From NCBI RefSeq assembly GCF_932526225.1, contig NC_064034.1:14210887-14274886 (forward strand): a stretch of DNA of 64,000 nucleotides. Direction: 5' to 3'. The position numbers and the translations under genes were made by a program. Shown in pieces: positions 1-12,139 of the stretch. Each line of letters starts with the position of its first letter. Positions within the stretch are counted from its first letter, which is position 1. This stretch comes from Nematostella vectensis. Lineage: Eukaryota; Cnidaria; Anthozoa; Actiniaria; Edwardsiidae. A model generated the notes under the pieces. That model worked only from the letters and a program-made list of their open reading frames with translations, had not been told where the DNA came from and searched no databases.

Positions 1-196
1 CCAGTAGAACGGCGCAGAAACTGGATATATTCCTGATAATTCACAGTGTTTTCCCACGCTCTTGCGACCGGATTACTCTCGGTCGCCATTTTGATTTAGA
101 ATGCGTTGCCATTGGATACGTAGTAAAGCCTCGTTTTGAAAAGTACGTCGCTGGGGGTATAACAGACTCGCTGACCCAGGCCTTAGTATCGCTGAG
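1..196. other. Unique left flank, no gene seen
   Basis: This sequence precedes the first tandem unit and is not repeated before units 2, 3 or 4, which are all preceded by an AT-rich stretch ending in GGAAAAGGCT or a close variant. I see no open frame, RNA gene or repeat in it. Confidence 0.5.
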
Positions 197-603
197 CAAG
201 AGAAACCATGGGACTTCTGCTTACTCGTAGTAGGAAAGGTTAATCTATACACACGGCCTAAACTTTGGGTTCCACAGATGTTGTAGCCCTCTGTTCAACT
301 CTAACTTCCCTTGGCTACGTTTTCAGGTCATTCATTGTAGAGCCCGTGCAATTTTGAGTAGGTTTGTATAGTTTCTAACTCAAAGAAACTGAGAAGTATG
401 GTACTATACTAAAGACTGGATTTACTTTGCAAAGAAAAGTAGATGGTGTTACCCGATTTCGTCTCCAACTGAAGCGCGTGCACAAGCACCTCAGTTTCAA
501 GTTTATGCATCTCCACTAACCATATACGTGAAAATAGGCTGTTAAACATTCTATTCAACCAATACACACATACATTTTATTTTTATGTCATTAATAATCT
601 ATC

Positions 604-1237
604 TTTCTCAAGTTGCAACCATCATGTGATGATTGCTTAAATTTGTCGGAAACGTGCCGTGCAGCGATAGAATTCCCTATGATGGCCTTTTGTAGGCCGA
701 AGAACCTGCTTAAAGACGTTCTGGTCCGTGCTAGGACCAAGACGGAAAGAAGAGGGCCTCGCGGGAATGTGAAGTGTAATTCAGCATCTAGATATGTAAT
801 CTTTAAGGATAGCTTATAATCTTTAAGGATAAGTTTCTAAAAATGGGAAACACCTTTACTAGTCATACTAAGGGAAAGCAATTCGTTACCAATCATGACC
901 TGTAACAGTGATATAAATGTTGTTTATCTGCTATTTGTAAGACATGTGCGATTTCCAATATGTAGGCTTTCCTAAAACCAAGTTTCAGATACGCTTTGAT
1001 AACCATAAAAGCAGAATAGTTAACCACCAGAAAAGATCAGTGGCTGAGAGGGAGGCCGATGACCTGGTGTACAGTCACTTCAACTCGGATGGACATAGGG
1101 GACACACCCCCTGTATACGGGCCAGATTGATCAATCTACATTTGTCCCAGCTGGCAGCTTTAGTAAACACAGTTTTGTTGCGGCTTTTAGAATGTATCCG
1201 TGCTGGGATCTCAAAGGATCGTAGAAAATGGCGTGAA
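604..1237 (+). pseudogene. Penelope-like element C-terminal remnant (GIY-YIG), unit 1
   Basis: The first part reads FCRPKNLLKDVLVRAR followed by a Cys-containing stretch, the pattern seen just after the reverse transcriptase core of Penelope-like elements. The second part includes TKFQIRFDNHKSRIVN and later DLVYSHFNSDGH, the body of the GIY-YIG endonuclease that ends such proteins. Family knowledge: this enzyme nicks target DNA for element integration. The linker between the two parts is frameshifted here (nucleotides 820-945), the GIY and YIG boxes are degraded, and no reverse transcriptase lies upstream, so this is a 5'-truncated dead copy. It repeats in each tandem unit, which shows it was amplified as part of the unit rather than by separate insertions. 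Confidence 0.7.
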
Positions 1238-1698
1238 TGATCCTTCCTTTAGATAGTTGCATTTGGATTAATTGCGCCTTCTATGTTTTTGGATGTGAAT
1301 AATGTTTGGAAATAATGTTTTGACCAAACATTGCAGCACCTTTAAATCTTTAATTCCTGCTGGGCCCGCGATAAGAATCACAGAGAATTTTATTTCTTAA
1401 ATCTAATGAAAAACTATCGTCAACGAATTGCCGAAAGATGTTTACAGTATTTAAACTTTTAGTACATACTTTAATTAGATCGGGAGAAAGCAGACTTATC
1501 GACCTCCCTTGTTGATGTTGGCTGGTAGCGCTGGGTAATACATAATTTGACTTTTCAGTTAAATCATATTCTTGTATAAACAAGCAGCTTGCAATGATCA
1601 AGAATGTCTGTTTTTTACGGGTTTGTATTGGTTCGTACACTTTGTGTAACCAATAATCATTCATCGAATGTTTATCCTTGGTCTAAAGTCTTGTTGTT

Positions 1699-4170
1699 GT
1701 GTGGATTTCTTATTTCAGGAAGATTCAGTATCGTTACCACATGAAGGTCTCACTACTTTCTTCTCAAACAATCAATTCGAATTATCAACAATTCAGTTAT
1801 CAACAGTCGAAGCCGAGTTTATATAAAGTTAGAGTTATTTTATGTGATTTTTTAGACTTAGGTACAAGCCGCGCAGTCATATTCTGCAGTCTCGTATTCT
1901 GTTTTATTGTATTGCTAAATATTCTCTACCTGTTTCTTCTTAGGACACCTCAGAAATCCCCAAATGGATCCGAAACTGGAAAACGCATCGAATGTAAAGA
2001 ACAACTCATTAATTTATCGATTCGTGAGGAAAAACTAATGTCATTCCTATTTGGAAAACGTCGCGCTAATCATTATTTACCACTACCCTTATTATGATAG
2101 TTTCCCGCTTCTTCGGTCATTTAACGAAAATGGCTTCAGGAAAATTCTCGCGTGTTGTCCAAAAGCGGACGAAACGATCGGAGTACTGCAGGTCAGGCAC
2201 GAGAGAGGCTTCTGGGGTTACGAGTGCATTGGGAAGGCAGCCCGATTTCATCCGGGCTACGAGGGATACTTAAAAATTCACGACGACTCTCTCTTCCTTT
2301 GGTGGAATGTCCTCGGCGTAGACAAAGACAAGATGTGGAAGTTTGACCAATTGAAATTTACATATGCAATACTAGGAGGTCCTATTCCCCAAGGTTGGGC
2401 GTGGAAAAGGGATGATATTCTTAAAAACACAGCCGATGCTTTCAGTGAGCTACGCAAGTCTTTCTTTTTATGGATCAACCAGAGCTTCTCAATCTTTTAC
2501 AAAAACACTGGAGGCATTGACTCGATACCAATTTCTCTATCAGATGCATGGTATGTACCTGGACGCCTACCAAAACAACTTCGATGCTTATCTTCTGTTT
2601 TCTTCAAGCATAAAATTTACTTTGAAGCTGCCGTGCCAATTATGATATGTCTTCTGGACTATCTGCCGAATGTCCTCACTCCAGGAGGGATTTACTAGTG
2701 AAAAAAAAAAACGGTTACACTGCTGACAGAGATAGCGCGCTTACGGTCGGGAAGGAATTTCGTAAGAATATCACATTTTTACACCCGTTTAAACTTCATG
2801 GTGATCCCACTGGACTGAACAGGAATATACTTGCTGAGCAAATTATCCCATAAGCCCAGATGCTTTGCTATAAGAATGATCAGGCAGGAAGGGTTCAAGA
2901 ATAATCGGTAAAAAGTTAGGAAAAGTACATCATCATTCGCGTCGATTACCAAAGCACACTATTTGTTAGTAAAAAATCATTTAGGCTAAGGCTTAAATTT
3001 GGAGCATTTTAAGGCTGAAATTGTTCTTAAGGCTGTTGTGTAAGCTTCAGTGTATACACAAATAAAACCGAGTGAATCAATGGTAGATAATAACACAAAA
3101 CGCAACTTGACATGTACGTAAAAATGTTTTCCTGCTATCTTAGCCTTTAATCTAGTATGTTCTAAGAATTTGGCAAGTTCTCAAACTGGACGTTCTTATA
3201 AAAAACATTTTTAAACGTTCGTAAAACGTTTGTAAAACAGGGTGGTAAAAGGACATGATCGACAAATCCGTGAAACGTGATCGAACTGTCCCGTGAAACG
3301 TGATTAATAGCAGTTTTGATTTAGCGCCTCAAAGTCGACGTCATAGGGTTTCCATGGCCATAGCAGGGGGTGTATCACCCATAAATGTAATAACACCCAT
3401 AAATGTTATAACAACCATAAATATAATATCAGGTCGCCCATAAATGTTGTAACAACCATAAATGTAATAACACGTCACCCATAAATGTTAAAACAGCCAT
3501 AAATGTAATATCAGGTCGCCCATAAATGTTATAACAACCATAAATGTAAATGCACATCGCCCATAAATTCGCAGTAATACCAGTATGAACTAAAGGAAAG
3601 GAACAGTGAACACTTTAAACGAGACACATTGTTGTTACAGTTATGTATTGATTTAAAATATTTCCAGATTATGATTGTACATAGAAATGTTCCTCTATAA
3701 TTATATATACATATAAGTATCTGAAAAGGGAGGAATGTAGTAATCTAATTACTTAATGATTACGTCATATTAATCGCATGATCACAAATATTGTAATTAG
3801 CATATAGCACATTTATGATAAGGGAGGAGTTGAATCACACAATATATACAATAAACACGTACCGTCTTCACTCATGGCTTTCTGATAGTACAACCACGAT
3901 AAGGTCAAAACAGTGTCCTGCTTTGGTATGCTATTTCAGTACAGAAACTTACAAAAACACAGATTATTTTCTGCAATGTCTTTTCTTTCTGACTTCCTTT
4001 CCTCTTCTCCGCATTTTAAGTGCTTCTTTCCAGAGTACAATGCTCTTTATTATTTCACCGAATGTCTGATTGAAATACGAATGCTACCGGCCAAGAAAAG
4101 TGCGAAAAAATTAGGCAAAATCGCTCGACAAAACATGTTTTCTAAGCACGCAAAGAATGGCAAAATTTAG
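1699..4170 (+). pseudogene. Glycosyltransferase-like type II membrane protein, broken copy 1
   Basis: Splice-acceptor-like sites (TTCTTATTTCAG near 1709, TTTCTTCTTAG near 1943) precede open stretches. After a ~45-residue basic N-terminus comes a hydrophobic segment (about 1879-1944, VFCFIVLLNILYLFLL), as in Golgi signal anchors. A second frame (2039-2698) reads LIIIYHYPYYDSFPLL, then GYEGYLKIHDDSLFLWWN (a DD-containing motif) and later DAWYVPGRLPKQL. A third frame (about 2713-2850) has FLHPFKLHGDPTG, and a probable last exon follows an AG near 4020, ending at 4170. The frame changes near 2040-2090 and at the poly-A run at 2700, so this copy is broken, but it keeps the longest catalytic-like frame. 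Resemblance to STELLO/DUF288-type glycosyltransferases is my tentative reading; an unknown family is equally possible. Confidence 0.5.
3367..3570 (+). repeat. CCATAAATG minisatellite, unit 1
   Basis: Repeats of CCATAAATGTWRTAACA alternate with spacers such as TATCAGGTCG and CACGTCAC, at roughly 17-25 bp spacing, inside the putative last intron of the pseudogene. The same array is at 9058-9210 in unit 2 and 13818-14010 in unit 3, with different copy numbers. Confidence 0.85.
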
Positions 4171-4212
4171 CTCTGCTTGCACCCCGTTGCACACATAATC
4201 CCTTAGTATAGA

Positions 4213-4495
4213 CTGAGGGTGAGACCATATAGTCTCACCAAAATCTTTTATCATATAGTTTCATCGAAATGTGAAACCATATAGTTTCACCACAATCTTT
4301 TATCACCTGGCTTCGCCAAAATGTGATACAATATAGTTTCACCAAAATCTTCTATCACGTGGCTTCACCAGAATCCTTTATCATATAATCATACCAGAAT
4401 ATGATGCCATATAGTTTCACCAAAATGTTTCATCACGTGGCTTCACCAGAATCCTTTATCATATAATCATACCAGAATATAATACCATACGCTGG
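4213..4495 (+). repeat. ATAGTTTCACCAAAAT minisatellite, unit 1
   Basis: Degenerate repeats combine ACCATATAGTTTCACCA with AAAATCTTTTATCACGTGG or variants, at ~40 bp spacing, downstream of the last pseudogene exon. Counterparts lie at about 10058-10350 (unit 2) and 14868-15150 (unit 3). Confidence 0.85.
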
Positions 4496-4500
4496 TGAGA

Positions 4501-4553
4501 AGTATAGGCTTGGCTGTTTTTTTCGCTGCGCTGAAACCGCCAAGTACTATACT
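4501..4553. other. Imperfect hairpin at unit end
   Basis: AGTATAGGCTTGGC at 4501 is complementary, with one bulge, to GCCAAGTACTATACT at 4539-4553. The hairpin is kept in units 2 (about 10361-10414) and 3 (about 15162-15215). No terminator or RNA function can be assigned. Confidence 0.6.
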
Positions 4554-5182
4554 ACTAATAGTGTCCAAAAGTGCCTTAGTACTCTTTTCTGTTGACCTTA
4601 AAGTTATCACCCTCTTGTAACCACGGGCGAGGCCGGTGATGTTTGTTCCGCACTACACACTTTTCACAATTCGTTAAACCCTGTGTTCCTTTCTGTTGTT
4701 TGTTTGTTTTTAATTATTTTACAGAACAAGAGTTATAGAAATATTAGTAATAAGGAATTAAAATATATAACAAATAAAGTTTTCTATTGCGGAAAAGGCT
4801 CAAGAGAAACCATGGGACTTATTCTGCTTACTCGTAACAGGAAAGGTTAATCTATACACACGGCCTAAACTTTGGGTTCCCACCGATGTTGTAGCCCTCT
4901 GTTTAACTCTAACTCCCCTTTGCTACGTTTTCAGGTCATTCATTGTGGAGCCCAGCAATTTTGAGTACGTTTATATAATTTCTAACTCAATGAAACGGAG
5001 AAGTACGTATGGTACTAAACTAAAGACTGGATTTACTTTGCAAAGAAAAGTAGGTAGTGTTACCCGATTTCTTTTCCAACTGAGGCGCGTGCACAAGCAC
5101 CTTAGTTTCAAGTTTATGTATCTCCACTAAGCATATAAGTTTAACATTCTATTCAACCAACCAACACATACATTTTATTTTT

Positions 5183-5823
5183 ATGTCATTAAATTGCTTA
5201 AATTTGTCGGAAACGTGCCGTGCAGCGATAGAATTCCCTATGATGGCCTTTTGTAGGCCGAAGAACCTGCTTAAAGACTTTCCGGTCCGTGCTAGGATCA
5301 AGACGGAGAGAAGAGGGCCTCGGGGGAATGTAAAGTGTAATTCAGCACCTAGACGTGTAATCTTTAAGGATAGCTAATAATCTTTAAGGATAAGTTTCTA
5401 AAAATTAGGAACACCTTTACTAGTCATACTACGGGAAAGACATTCGTTACCAACCATGACCTGCACTTTAACAGTGATATGAATGTTGTTTATCTGCTCT
5501 TTGTAAAGCGTGTGCGATTTCCAATATGTGGCTTTACTAAAACCAAGTTTCAGATACGCTTTGATAACCATAAAAGCAGAATAGTTAACTACAAGAAAAG
5601 ATCAGTTGCTGAGAGGGAGGCCGATGACCTGGTGTACAGGCACTTTAACTCGGATGGACATAGGGGACACACCCCCTGTATACGGGCCAGATTGACCAAT
5701 CTTCATTTGTTCCAGCTGGCAGCTTTAGTAAACACAGTTTTGTTGCGGCTTTTAGAATGTATCCGTGCTGGTATCCCAAATGATCGTAGAAAAAATGGCG
5801 TGAATGATCCTTTCTTCAGATAG
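5183..5823 (+). pseudogene. Penelope-like element C-terminal remnant, unit 2
   Basis: This has the same two segments as in unit 1. The first frame (5183-5373) covers FCRPKNLLKDFPVRARIK and then stops. The second (5479-5820) opens with VVYLLFVKRV, the degenerate GIY box, then GFTKTKFQIRFDNHKSRI, then a His-rich tail. The Cys pair expected in the finger-like linker is partly lost and the frame breaks between the segments. The reverse transcriptase is absent. Confidence rests on the pattern common to Penelope-like tails; no comparison could be run. Confidence 0.7.
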
Positions 5824-6285
5824 TTGTGTTTATTGTGTACTTAAGGCGTTTGATTAATCGCGCCTTCTATGTTTTTGGATGTGAAAAATGTTTAGGAATA
5901 ATGTTTTGACCAAACATTGTAGCACTTTTAAATCTTTAGTTCCTGCTGGGCCCGCGATAAGAATCACAGAGAATTTTATTTCTTAAATCTAATGGAAAAC
6001 TATCGTCAACGAATTGCCGAAAGATGTTTACAGTATTTAAACTTTTAGTACATACTTTAATTAGATCGGGAGAAAGCAGACCTGATCGACCTCCTTTGTT
6101 GATGTTGGCTGGTAGCGCTGGGTAATACATAATTTGACTTTTCAGTTAAATCATATTCTTGTATAAACAAGCAGCTTGCAATGATCAAGAATGTCTGTTT
6201 TTTACGGGTTTGTATTGGTTCGTACACTTTGTGTAACCAATAATCATTCATCGAATGTTTATCCTTGGTCTAAAGTCTTGTTGTT

Positions 6286-9200
6286 GTGTGGATTTCTTAT
6301 TTCAGGAAGATTCAGTATCGTTACCACATGAAGGTCTCACTACTTTCTTCTCAAACAATCAATTCGAATTATCAACAATTCAGTTATCAACAGTCGAAGC
6401 CGAGTTTATATAAAGTTAGAGTTATTTTATGTGATTTTTTAGACTTAGGTACAAGCCGCGCAGCCATATTCTGCAATCTCGTATTCTGTTTTATTGTATT
6501 GCTTAATATTCTCTACCTGTTTCTTCTTAGGACACCTCAGAAATCCCCTAATGGATCCGAAACTGGAAAACGCATCGAATGTAAAGAACAACTCATTAAT
6601 TTATCGATTCGTGAGGAAAAACTAATGTCATTCCTATTTGGAAAACGTCGCGCTAATCATTATTTACCACTACCCTTATTATGATAGTTTATAATAATAA
6701 TAATAATAATGCTCGTTTATTTCAACCGTTTGCAGTTCTTTTACAACTGAATTACCGGTAGGGTCAGCTAACTACAAAATACATTACACCATACATAATT
6801 CATAATAACATTAAATCCCCAGCATATTGCGCTGAGACGAATTTGGAAAAACGGTCCGTGCGACCCGGAACCACACTATGTGAGCGCTTAGATCTTAGGG
6901 AGTATGGCGAGTTGGAGGATATAAGTCTGCTTGACACTAGGGGGTATAAGACGCTCCCCTGTTTGATATTGCTTATGAATTTTCTGCACACATTGTGACG
7001 CCGCGCCTCTAAAGAAGACAAGCATGCGCGTTCGAGGGCGTCCTCGTAGCTAAGGCCACTACCGAAAATTATTCCTAGAGATCTTTTTTGAATTCTTTCT
7101 AAGGCAGCCATAGGTATTGCGGAAGGTTGGAAAAGACAACGCAGGCATACTCTAAGATGGACCTTATAAGAGAACAGTACACAGACACTAAATCCCTTTC
7201 TGAGACACCACAAGATTTTAGTTTTCTGAGTGCATAGAGACGACGGTTTGACTTTTTGATCACATAGTCACAGTGCGATGACCAACTAAGGTCCGAAGAG
7301 ATATACACACCGAGAAGCTTGAAACTGGTGACTGACTCAATAACGGAACCGCCGACCGCTATTGGTTGGCACTGAGAACTATTGTACTGTAAAAAATCAA
7401 CCCGCATCTCCTTGCACTTACTAGGATTTAACAGCATGTTATTATTTTGTGCGAAATTGTTGACATTATTTACCATATGTCTCATGACAGATGGAGCGTT
7501 GCGAGGAATTATTTCTAGAATAGATAAGTCATCAACGTATTTCACCCTAGGACCCCAGGCGCGCACTAGATCATCTACCATAACTGCAAATAAAATGGGG
7601 CTCAATTTGGTTCCCTGAGGAATTCCACCATTTGGGGATTTACAAGCTGATGACGAGTTAGCAATTTGGACACTCTGTGACCTGCCTTGAAGAAAAGCGG
7701 CAACCCACCTGACTAAGGAGGGGTGTAACCCATAGCTAGAAAGCTTACTTAGCAAGATACGATGATCAATAATATCAAAGTTTCCCGCTTCTTCGGTCAT
7801 TTAACGAAAATGGCTTCAGGAAAATTCTCGCGTGTTGTCCAAAAGCGGACGAAACGATCGGAGTACTGCAGGTCAGGCACGAGAGAGGCTTCTGGGGTTA
7901 CGAGTGCATTGGGAAGGCAGCCCGATTACATCCGGGCTACGAGGGATACTTAAAAAATTCACGACGACTCTCTCTTCCTTTGGTGGAATGTCCTCGGCGT
8001 AGACAAAGACAAGATGTGGGAGTTTGACCAATTGAAATTTACATATGCAATACTAGGAGGTCCTATTCCCCAAGGTTGGGCGTGGAAAAGGGATGATATT
8101 CTTAAAAACACAGCCGATGCTTTCAGTGAGCTACTTCCTTTTTATGGATCAACCAGAGCTTCTCAATCTTTTACAAAAACACTGGAGGCATTGACTCGAT
8201 ACCAATTTCTCTATCAGATGCATGGTATGTACCTGGACGCCTGTCAAAACAACTTGGATACTTACCTTCTGTTTTCTTCAAGCATAAAATTTATTTTGAA
8301 GCTGCCGTGCCAATTATGATATGTCTTCTGGACTATCTGCCGAATGTCCTCACTCCAGGAGGGATTTACTAGTAAAAAAAAAAAAAAAAAAACGGTTACA
8401 CTGCTGACAGAGATAGCGCGCTTAAGGTCGGGAAGGAATTTCGTAAGAATATCACATTTTTACACCCGTTTAAACTTCATGGTGATCCCACTGGACTGAA
8501 CAGGAATATACTTGCTGAGCTAATTATCCCATAAGCCCAGATGCTTTGCTATAAGAATGATCAGGCAGGAAGGGTTCAAGAATAATCGGTAAAAAGTTAA
8601 TAAAAGTACATCATCATTCGCGTCGATTACCAAAGCACACTATTTGTTAGTAAAAAATCATTTAGGCTAAGGCTTAAATTTGGAGCATTTTAAGGCTGAA
8701 ATTGTTCTTAAGGCTGTTGTGTAAGCTTCAGTGTATACACAAATAATACCGAGTGAATCAATGGTAGATAATAACACAAAACGCAACTTGACATGTACGT
8801 AAAAATGTTTTCCTGCTATCTTAGCCTTTAATCTAGCATGTTCTAAGAATTTGGCAAGTTCTCAAACTGGACGTTCTTATAAAAAACATTCTTAAACGTT
8901 CGTAAAACGTTTGTAAAACAGGGTGGTAAAAGGACATGATCGACAAATCCGTGAAACGTGATCGAACTGTCCCGTGAAACGTGATTAATAGCAGTTTTGA
9001 TTTAGCGCCTCAAAGTCGACGTCATAGGGTTTCCATGGCCATAGCAGGGGGTGTATCACCCATAAATGTAATAACACCCATAAATGTTGTAACAACCATA
9101 AATGTAATAACACGTCACCCATAAATGTTAAAACAACCATAAATGTAATATCAGGTCGCCCATAAATGTTATAACAACCATAAATGTAAATGCACATCGC

Positions 9201-9810
9201 CCATAAATTTGCAGTAATACCAGTATGAACTAAATGGAAGGAACAGTGAACACTTTAAACGAGACACATTGTTGTTACAGTTATGTATTGATTTAAAATA
9301 TTTCCAGATTATGATTGTACATAGAAATGTTCCTCTATAATTATATATACATATAAGTATCTGAAAAGGGAGGAATGTAGTAATCTAATTACTTAATGAT
9401 TACGTCATATTAATCGCATGATCACAAATATTGTAATTAGCATATAGCACATTTATGATAAGGGAGGAGTTGAATCACACAATATATACAATAAACACGT
9501 ACCGTCTTCACTCATGGCTTTCTGATAGAACAACCACGATAAGGTCAAAACAGTGTCCTGCTTTGGTATGCTATTTCAGTACAGAAACTTACAAAAACAC
9601 AGATTATTTTCTGCAATGTCTTTTCTTTCTGTCTTCCTTTCCTCTTCTCCGCATTTTAGGTGCTTCTTTCCAGAGTACAATGCTCTTTATTATTTCACCG
9701 AATGTCTGATTGAAATACGAATGCTACCGGCCAAGAAAAGTGCGAAGAAATTAGGCAAAATCGCTCGACGAAACATGTTTTCTAAGCACGCAAAGAATGG
9801 CAAAATTTAG
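6286..9810 (+). pseudogene. Glycosyltransferase-like pseudogene, copy 2, split by a LINE
   Basis: The N-terminal part with the hydrophobic anchor is at 6286-6684. The next part resumes at 7784 after the LINE. An extra A in the run at about 7950 shifts the frame within the GYEGYLK motif, so the following IHDD-type motif is lost. A 7-bp loss relative to unit 1 follows the DAFSEL motif near 8130. The poly-A run at about 8374 is longer than in unit 1. The last exon ends at 9810 with a Lys-rich tail (PAKKSAKKLGKIARR). This copy cannot encode the full protein. The lesions at 7950 and 8130 are shared with unit 3. Confidence 0.55.
6691..7778 (-). mobile_element. 5'-truncated LINE with (ATT)n tail and 5-bp target duplication
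   Basis: Read on the minus strand, the frame 7784-7099 has DIIDHRILLSKLSSYG, GGIPQGTKLSPILF and the reverse transcriptase catalytic box KYVDDLSIL, followed by LNPSKCKEM and FKLLGVYISSDLSW, the usual order of non-LTR reverse transcriptase blocks. A frame change at about 7100-7213 leads into the C-terminal region IQKRSLGIIFG. The 3' end is an (ATT)n tail at 6691-6710. AGTTT at 6686-6690 and 7779-7783 is a clean target duplication. The element begins inside the reverse transcriptase domain, so it is a 5'-truncated, dead insertion. Its absence from units 1 and 3 dates it after unit amplification. Confidence 0.85.
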
Positions 9811-11039
9811 CTCTGCTTGCACCCCGTTGCACACATAATCCCTTAGTATAGACTGCTTATCAAAAACTCTAGTCATTGCGGGCCCAAGCTCACCAAATCC
9901 TTCACTTGGAGGGTCGGGAAGGTAAGCATACCAAAAATAGCGTCGAAGGGAAAGACGGGGGATTTGAAATCGCGCAGTAAGTGTACGAATTCTAAGACAA
10001 ATATGCAATTTTCGCTGCCAAGAAAGGCTTCAAGTCCAAATCAAACATATCTTTTATCATAAATGGTTTCATCAAAATGTGATACCATATAGTCTCACCA
10101 AAATCTTTTATCATATAGTTTCATCGAAATGTGAAACCATATAGTTTCACCACAATCTTTTATCACCTGACTTCGCCAAAATGTGATACAATATAGTTTC
10201 ACCAAAATCTTCTATCACGTGGCTTCACCAGAATCCTTTATCATATAATCATACCAGAATATGATGCCATATAGTTTCACCAAAATGTTTCATCACGTGG
10301 CTTCACCAAAATCCTTTATCATATAATCATACCAGAATATAATACCATACGCTGGTGAGAAGTATAGGCTTGGCTGTTTTTTTCGCTGCGCTGAAACCGC
10401 CAAGTACTATACTACTAATAGTGTCCAAAAGTGCCTTAGTACTCTTTTCTGTTGACCTTAAAGTTATCACCCTCTTGTAACCACGGGCGAGGCCGGTGAT
10501 GTTTGTCCCGCACTACACATTTTTCACAATTCGTTAAACCCTGTGTTCCTTTCTGTTGTTTGTTTGTTTTTAATTATTTTACAGAACAAGAGTTATAGAA
10601 ATATTAGTAATAAGGAATTAAAATATATAACAAATAAAGTTTTCTATTGCGGAAACGGCTCAAGAGAAACCATGGGACTTCTGCTTACTCGTAACAGGAA
10701 AGGTTAATCTATACACACGGCCTAAACTTTGGGTTCCCACCGATGTTGTAGCCCTCTGTTCAACTCTAACTCCCCTTTGTTACGTTTTCAGGTCATCCAT
10801 TGTAGAGCCCTGCAATTTTGAGTACGTTTATATAATTTCTAACTCAATGAAACGGAGAAGTACGTATGGTACTAAACTAAAGACTGGATTTACTTTGCAA
10901 AGAAAAGTAGGTAGTGTTACCCGATTTCGTTTCCAACTGAGGCGCGTGCACAAGCACCTTAGTTTCAAGTTTATGTATCTCCACTAAGCATATAAGTTTA
11001 ACATTCTATTCAACCAACCAACACATACATTTTATTTTT

Positions 11040-11593
11040 ATGTCATTAAATTGCTTAAATTTGTCGGAAACGTGCCGTGCAGCGAAAGAATTCCCTATGA
11101 TGGCCTTTTGTAGGCCGAAGAACCTGCTTAAAGACTTTCCGGTCCGTGCTAGGATCAAGACGGAGAGAAGAGGGCCTCGCGGGAATGTAAAGTGTAATTC
11201 AGCATCTAGATGTGTAATCTTTAAGGATAGCTTATAATCTTTAAGGATAAGTTTCTAAAAATGGGGAACACCTTTACTAGTCATACTACGGGAAAGACAT
11301 TCGTTACCAACCATGACCTGCACTTTAACAGTGATATGAATGTTGTTTATCTGCTCTTTGTAAGGCGTGTGCGATTTCCAATATGTGGCTTTACTAAAAC
11401 CAAGTTTCAGATACGCTTTGATAACCATAAAAGCAGAATAGTTAACTACAAGAAAAGATCAGTGGCTGAGAGGGAGGCCGATGACCTGGTGTACAGGCAC
11501 TTCAACTCGGATGGACATGGGGGACACACCCCCTGTATACGGGCCAGATTGATCAATCTACATTTGTCTGGAAGGGTGACTCAGCTTGAGTAA
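11040..11593 (+). pseudogene. Penelope-like element C-terminal remnant, unit 3
   Basis: This copy best shows the continuity of the tail: the frame at 11261-11590 starts GNTFTSHTTGKTFVTNH, then VVYLLFVRRV and TKTKFQIRFDNHKSRI, i.e. the linker and GIY-YIG segments in one frame. The preceding frame (11040-11234) carries the FCRPKNLL box. A small rearrangement near 11570 replaces the QLAALVN stretch of the other units and ends the frame early. It is dead for the same reasons as the other copies. Confidence 0.7.
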
Positions 11594-12139
11594 ACACAGT
11601 TTTGTTGCGGCTTTTTAGAATGTATCCGTGCTGGGATCTCAAAGGACCGTAGAAAAAATGGCGTGAATGATCCTTCCTTCAGATAGTTGTATTTATTGTG
11701 TACTTAAGGCGTTGGATTAATCGCGCCTTCTATGTTTTTGGATGTGAAAAAAGTTTGGGGATAATGTTTTTACCAAACATTGTAGCACTTTTAAATCTTT
11801 AGTTCCTGCTGTGCCCGCGATAAGAATCACAGAGAATTTTATTTCTTACATCTAATGGAAAACTATCGTCAACAAATTGCCGAAAGATGTTTACAGTATT
11901 TAAACTTTTAGTACATACTTTAATTAGATCGGAAGAAAGCAGACATGATCGACCTCCCTTGTTGATGTCGGCTGGTAGCGCTGGGTAATACATAATTTGA
12001 CTTTTCAGTTAAATCATATTCTTGTATAAACAAGCAGCTTACAATGATCAAGAATGTCTGTTTTTTACGGGTTTGTATTGGTTCGTACACTTTGTGTAAC
12101 CAATAATCATTCATCGAATGTTTATCCTTGGTCTAAAGT

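Larger units (their letters stand above)
197..4800 (+). repeat. Tandem ~4.7 kb unit, copy 1
   Basis: This is the first copy of a large direct repeat whose copies start with CAAGAGAAACCATGGGACTT at 197, 4801, 10661 and 15462. Order inside the unit: leader of ~400 bp, Penelope-like tail, glycosyltransferase-like pseudogene, CCATAAATG minisatellite, last pseudogene exon, TTTCACCAAAAT minisatellite, AT-rich end. Copy 1 is 4604 bp. Compared with copies 2 and 3 it lacks ~180 bp just after the last exon (junction near 4214). Copies are mostly identical by eye apart from scattered substitutions and small indels. In noncoding stretches (198-600, 2860-3360, 3570-3810, 4560-4800) I see nothing beyond the repeat itself. 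Confidence 0.9.
4801..10660 (+). repeat. Tandem ~4.7 kb unit, copy 2 (LINE-interrupted)
   Basis: The second direct copy is 5860 bp because a 1088-bp LINE plus target duplication lies inside it at 6686-7783. Without that it is ~4.77 kb. It contains the ~180-bp segment at 9856-10035 that unit 1 lacks. Gene-free stretches (8530-9055, 9211-9455, 10415-10660) match the other units and show nothing further. Confidence 0.9.

Noticed and set aside
1350..1664. Minus-strand frame conserved in units 1-4 as a gene
   Set aside because: It overlaps plus-strand repeat sequence, is frameshifted in unit 2, has no recognisable domain, and is retained only because the units are nearly identical.
8985..9197. 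Minus-strand frame in the CCATAAATG minisatellite
   Set aside because: It is a translation of the tandem repeat (repeated HLWLLQHLW-type words) and is not open in the other units.
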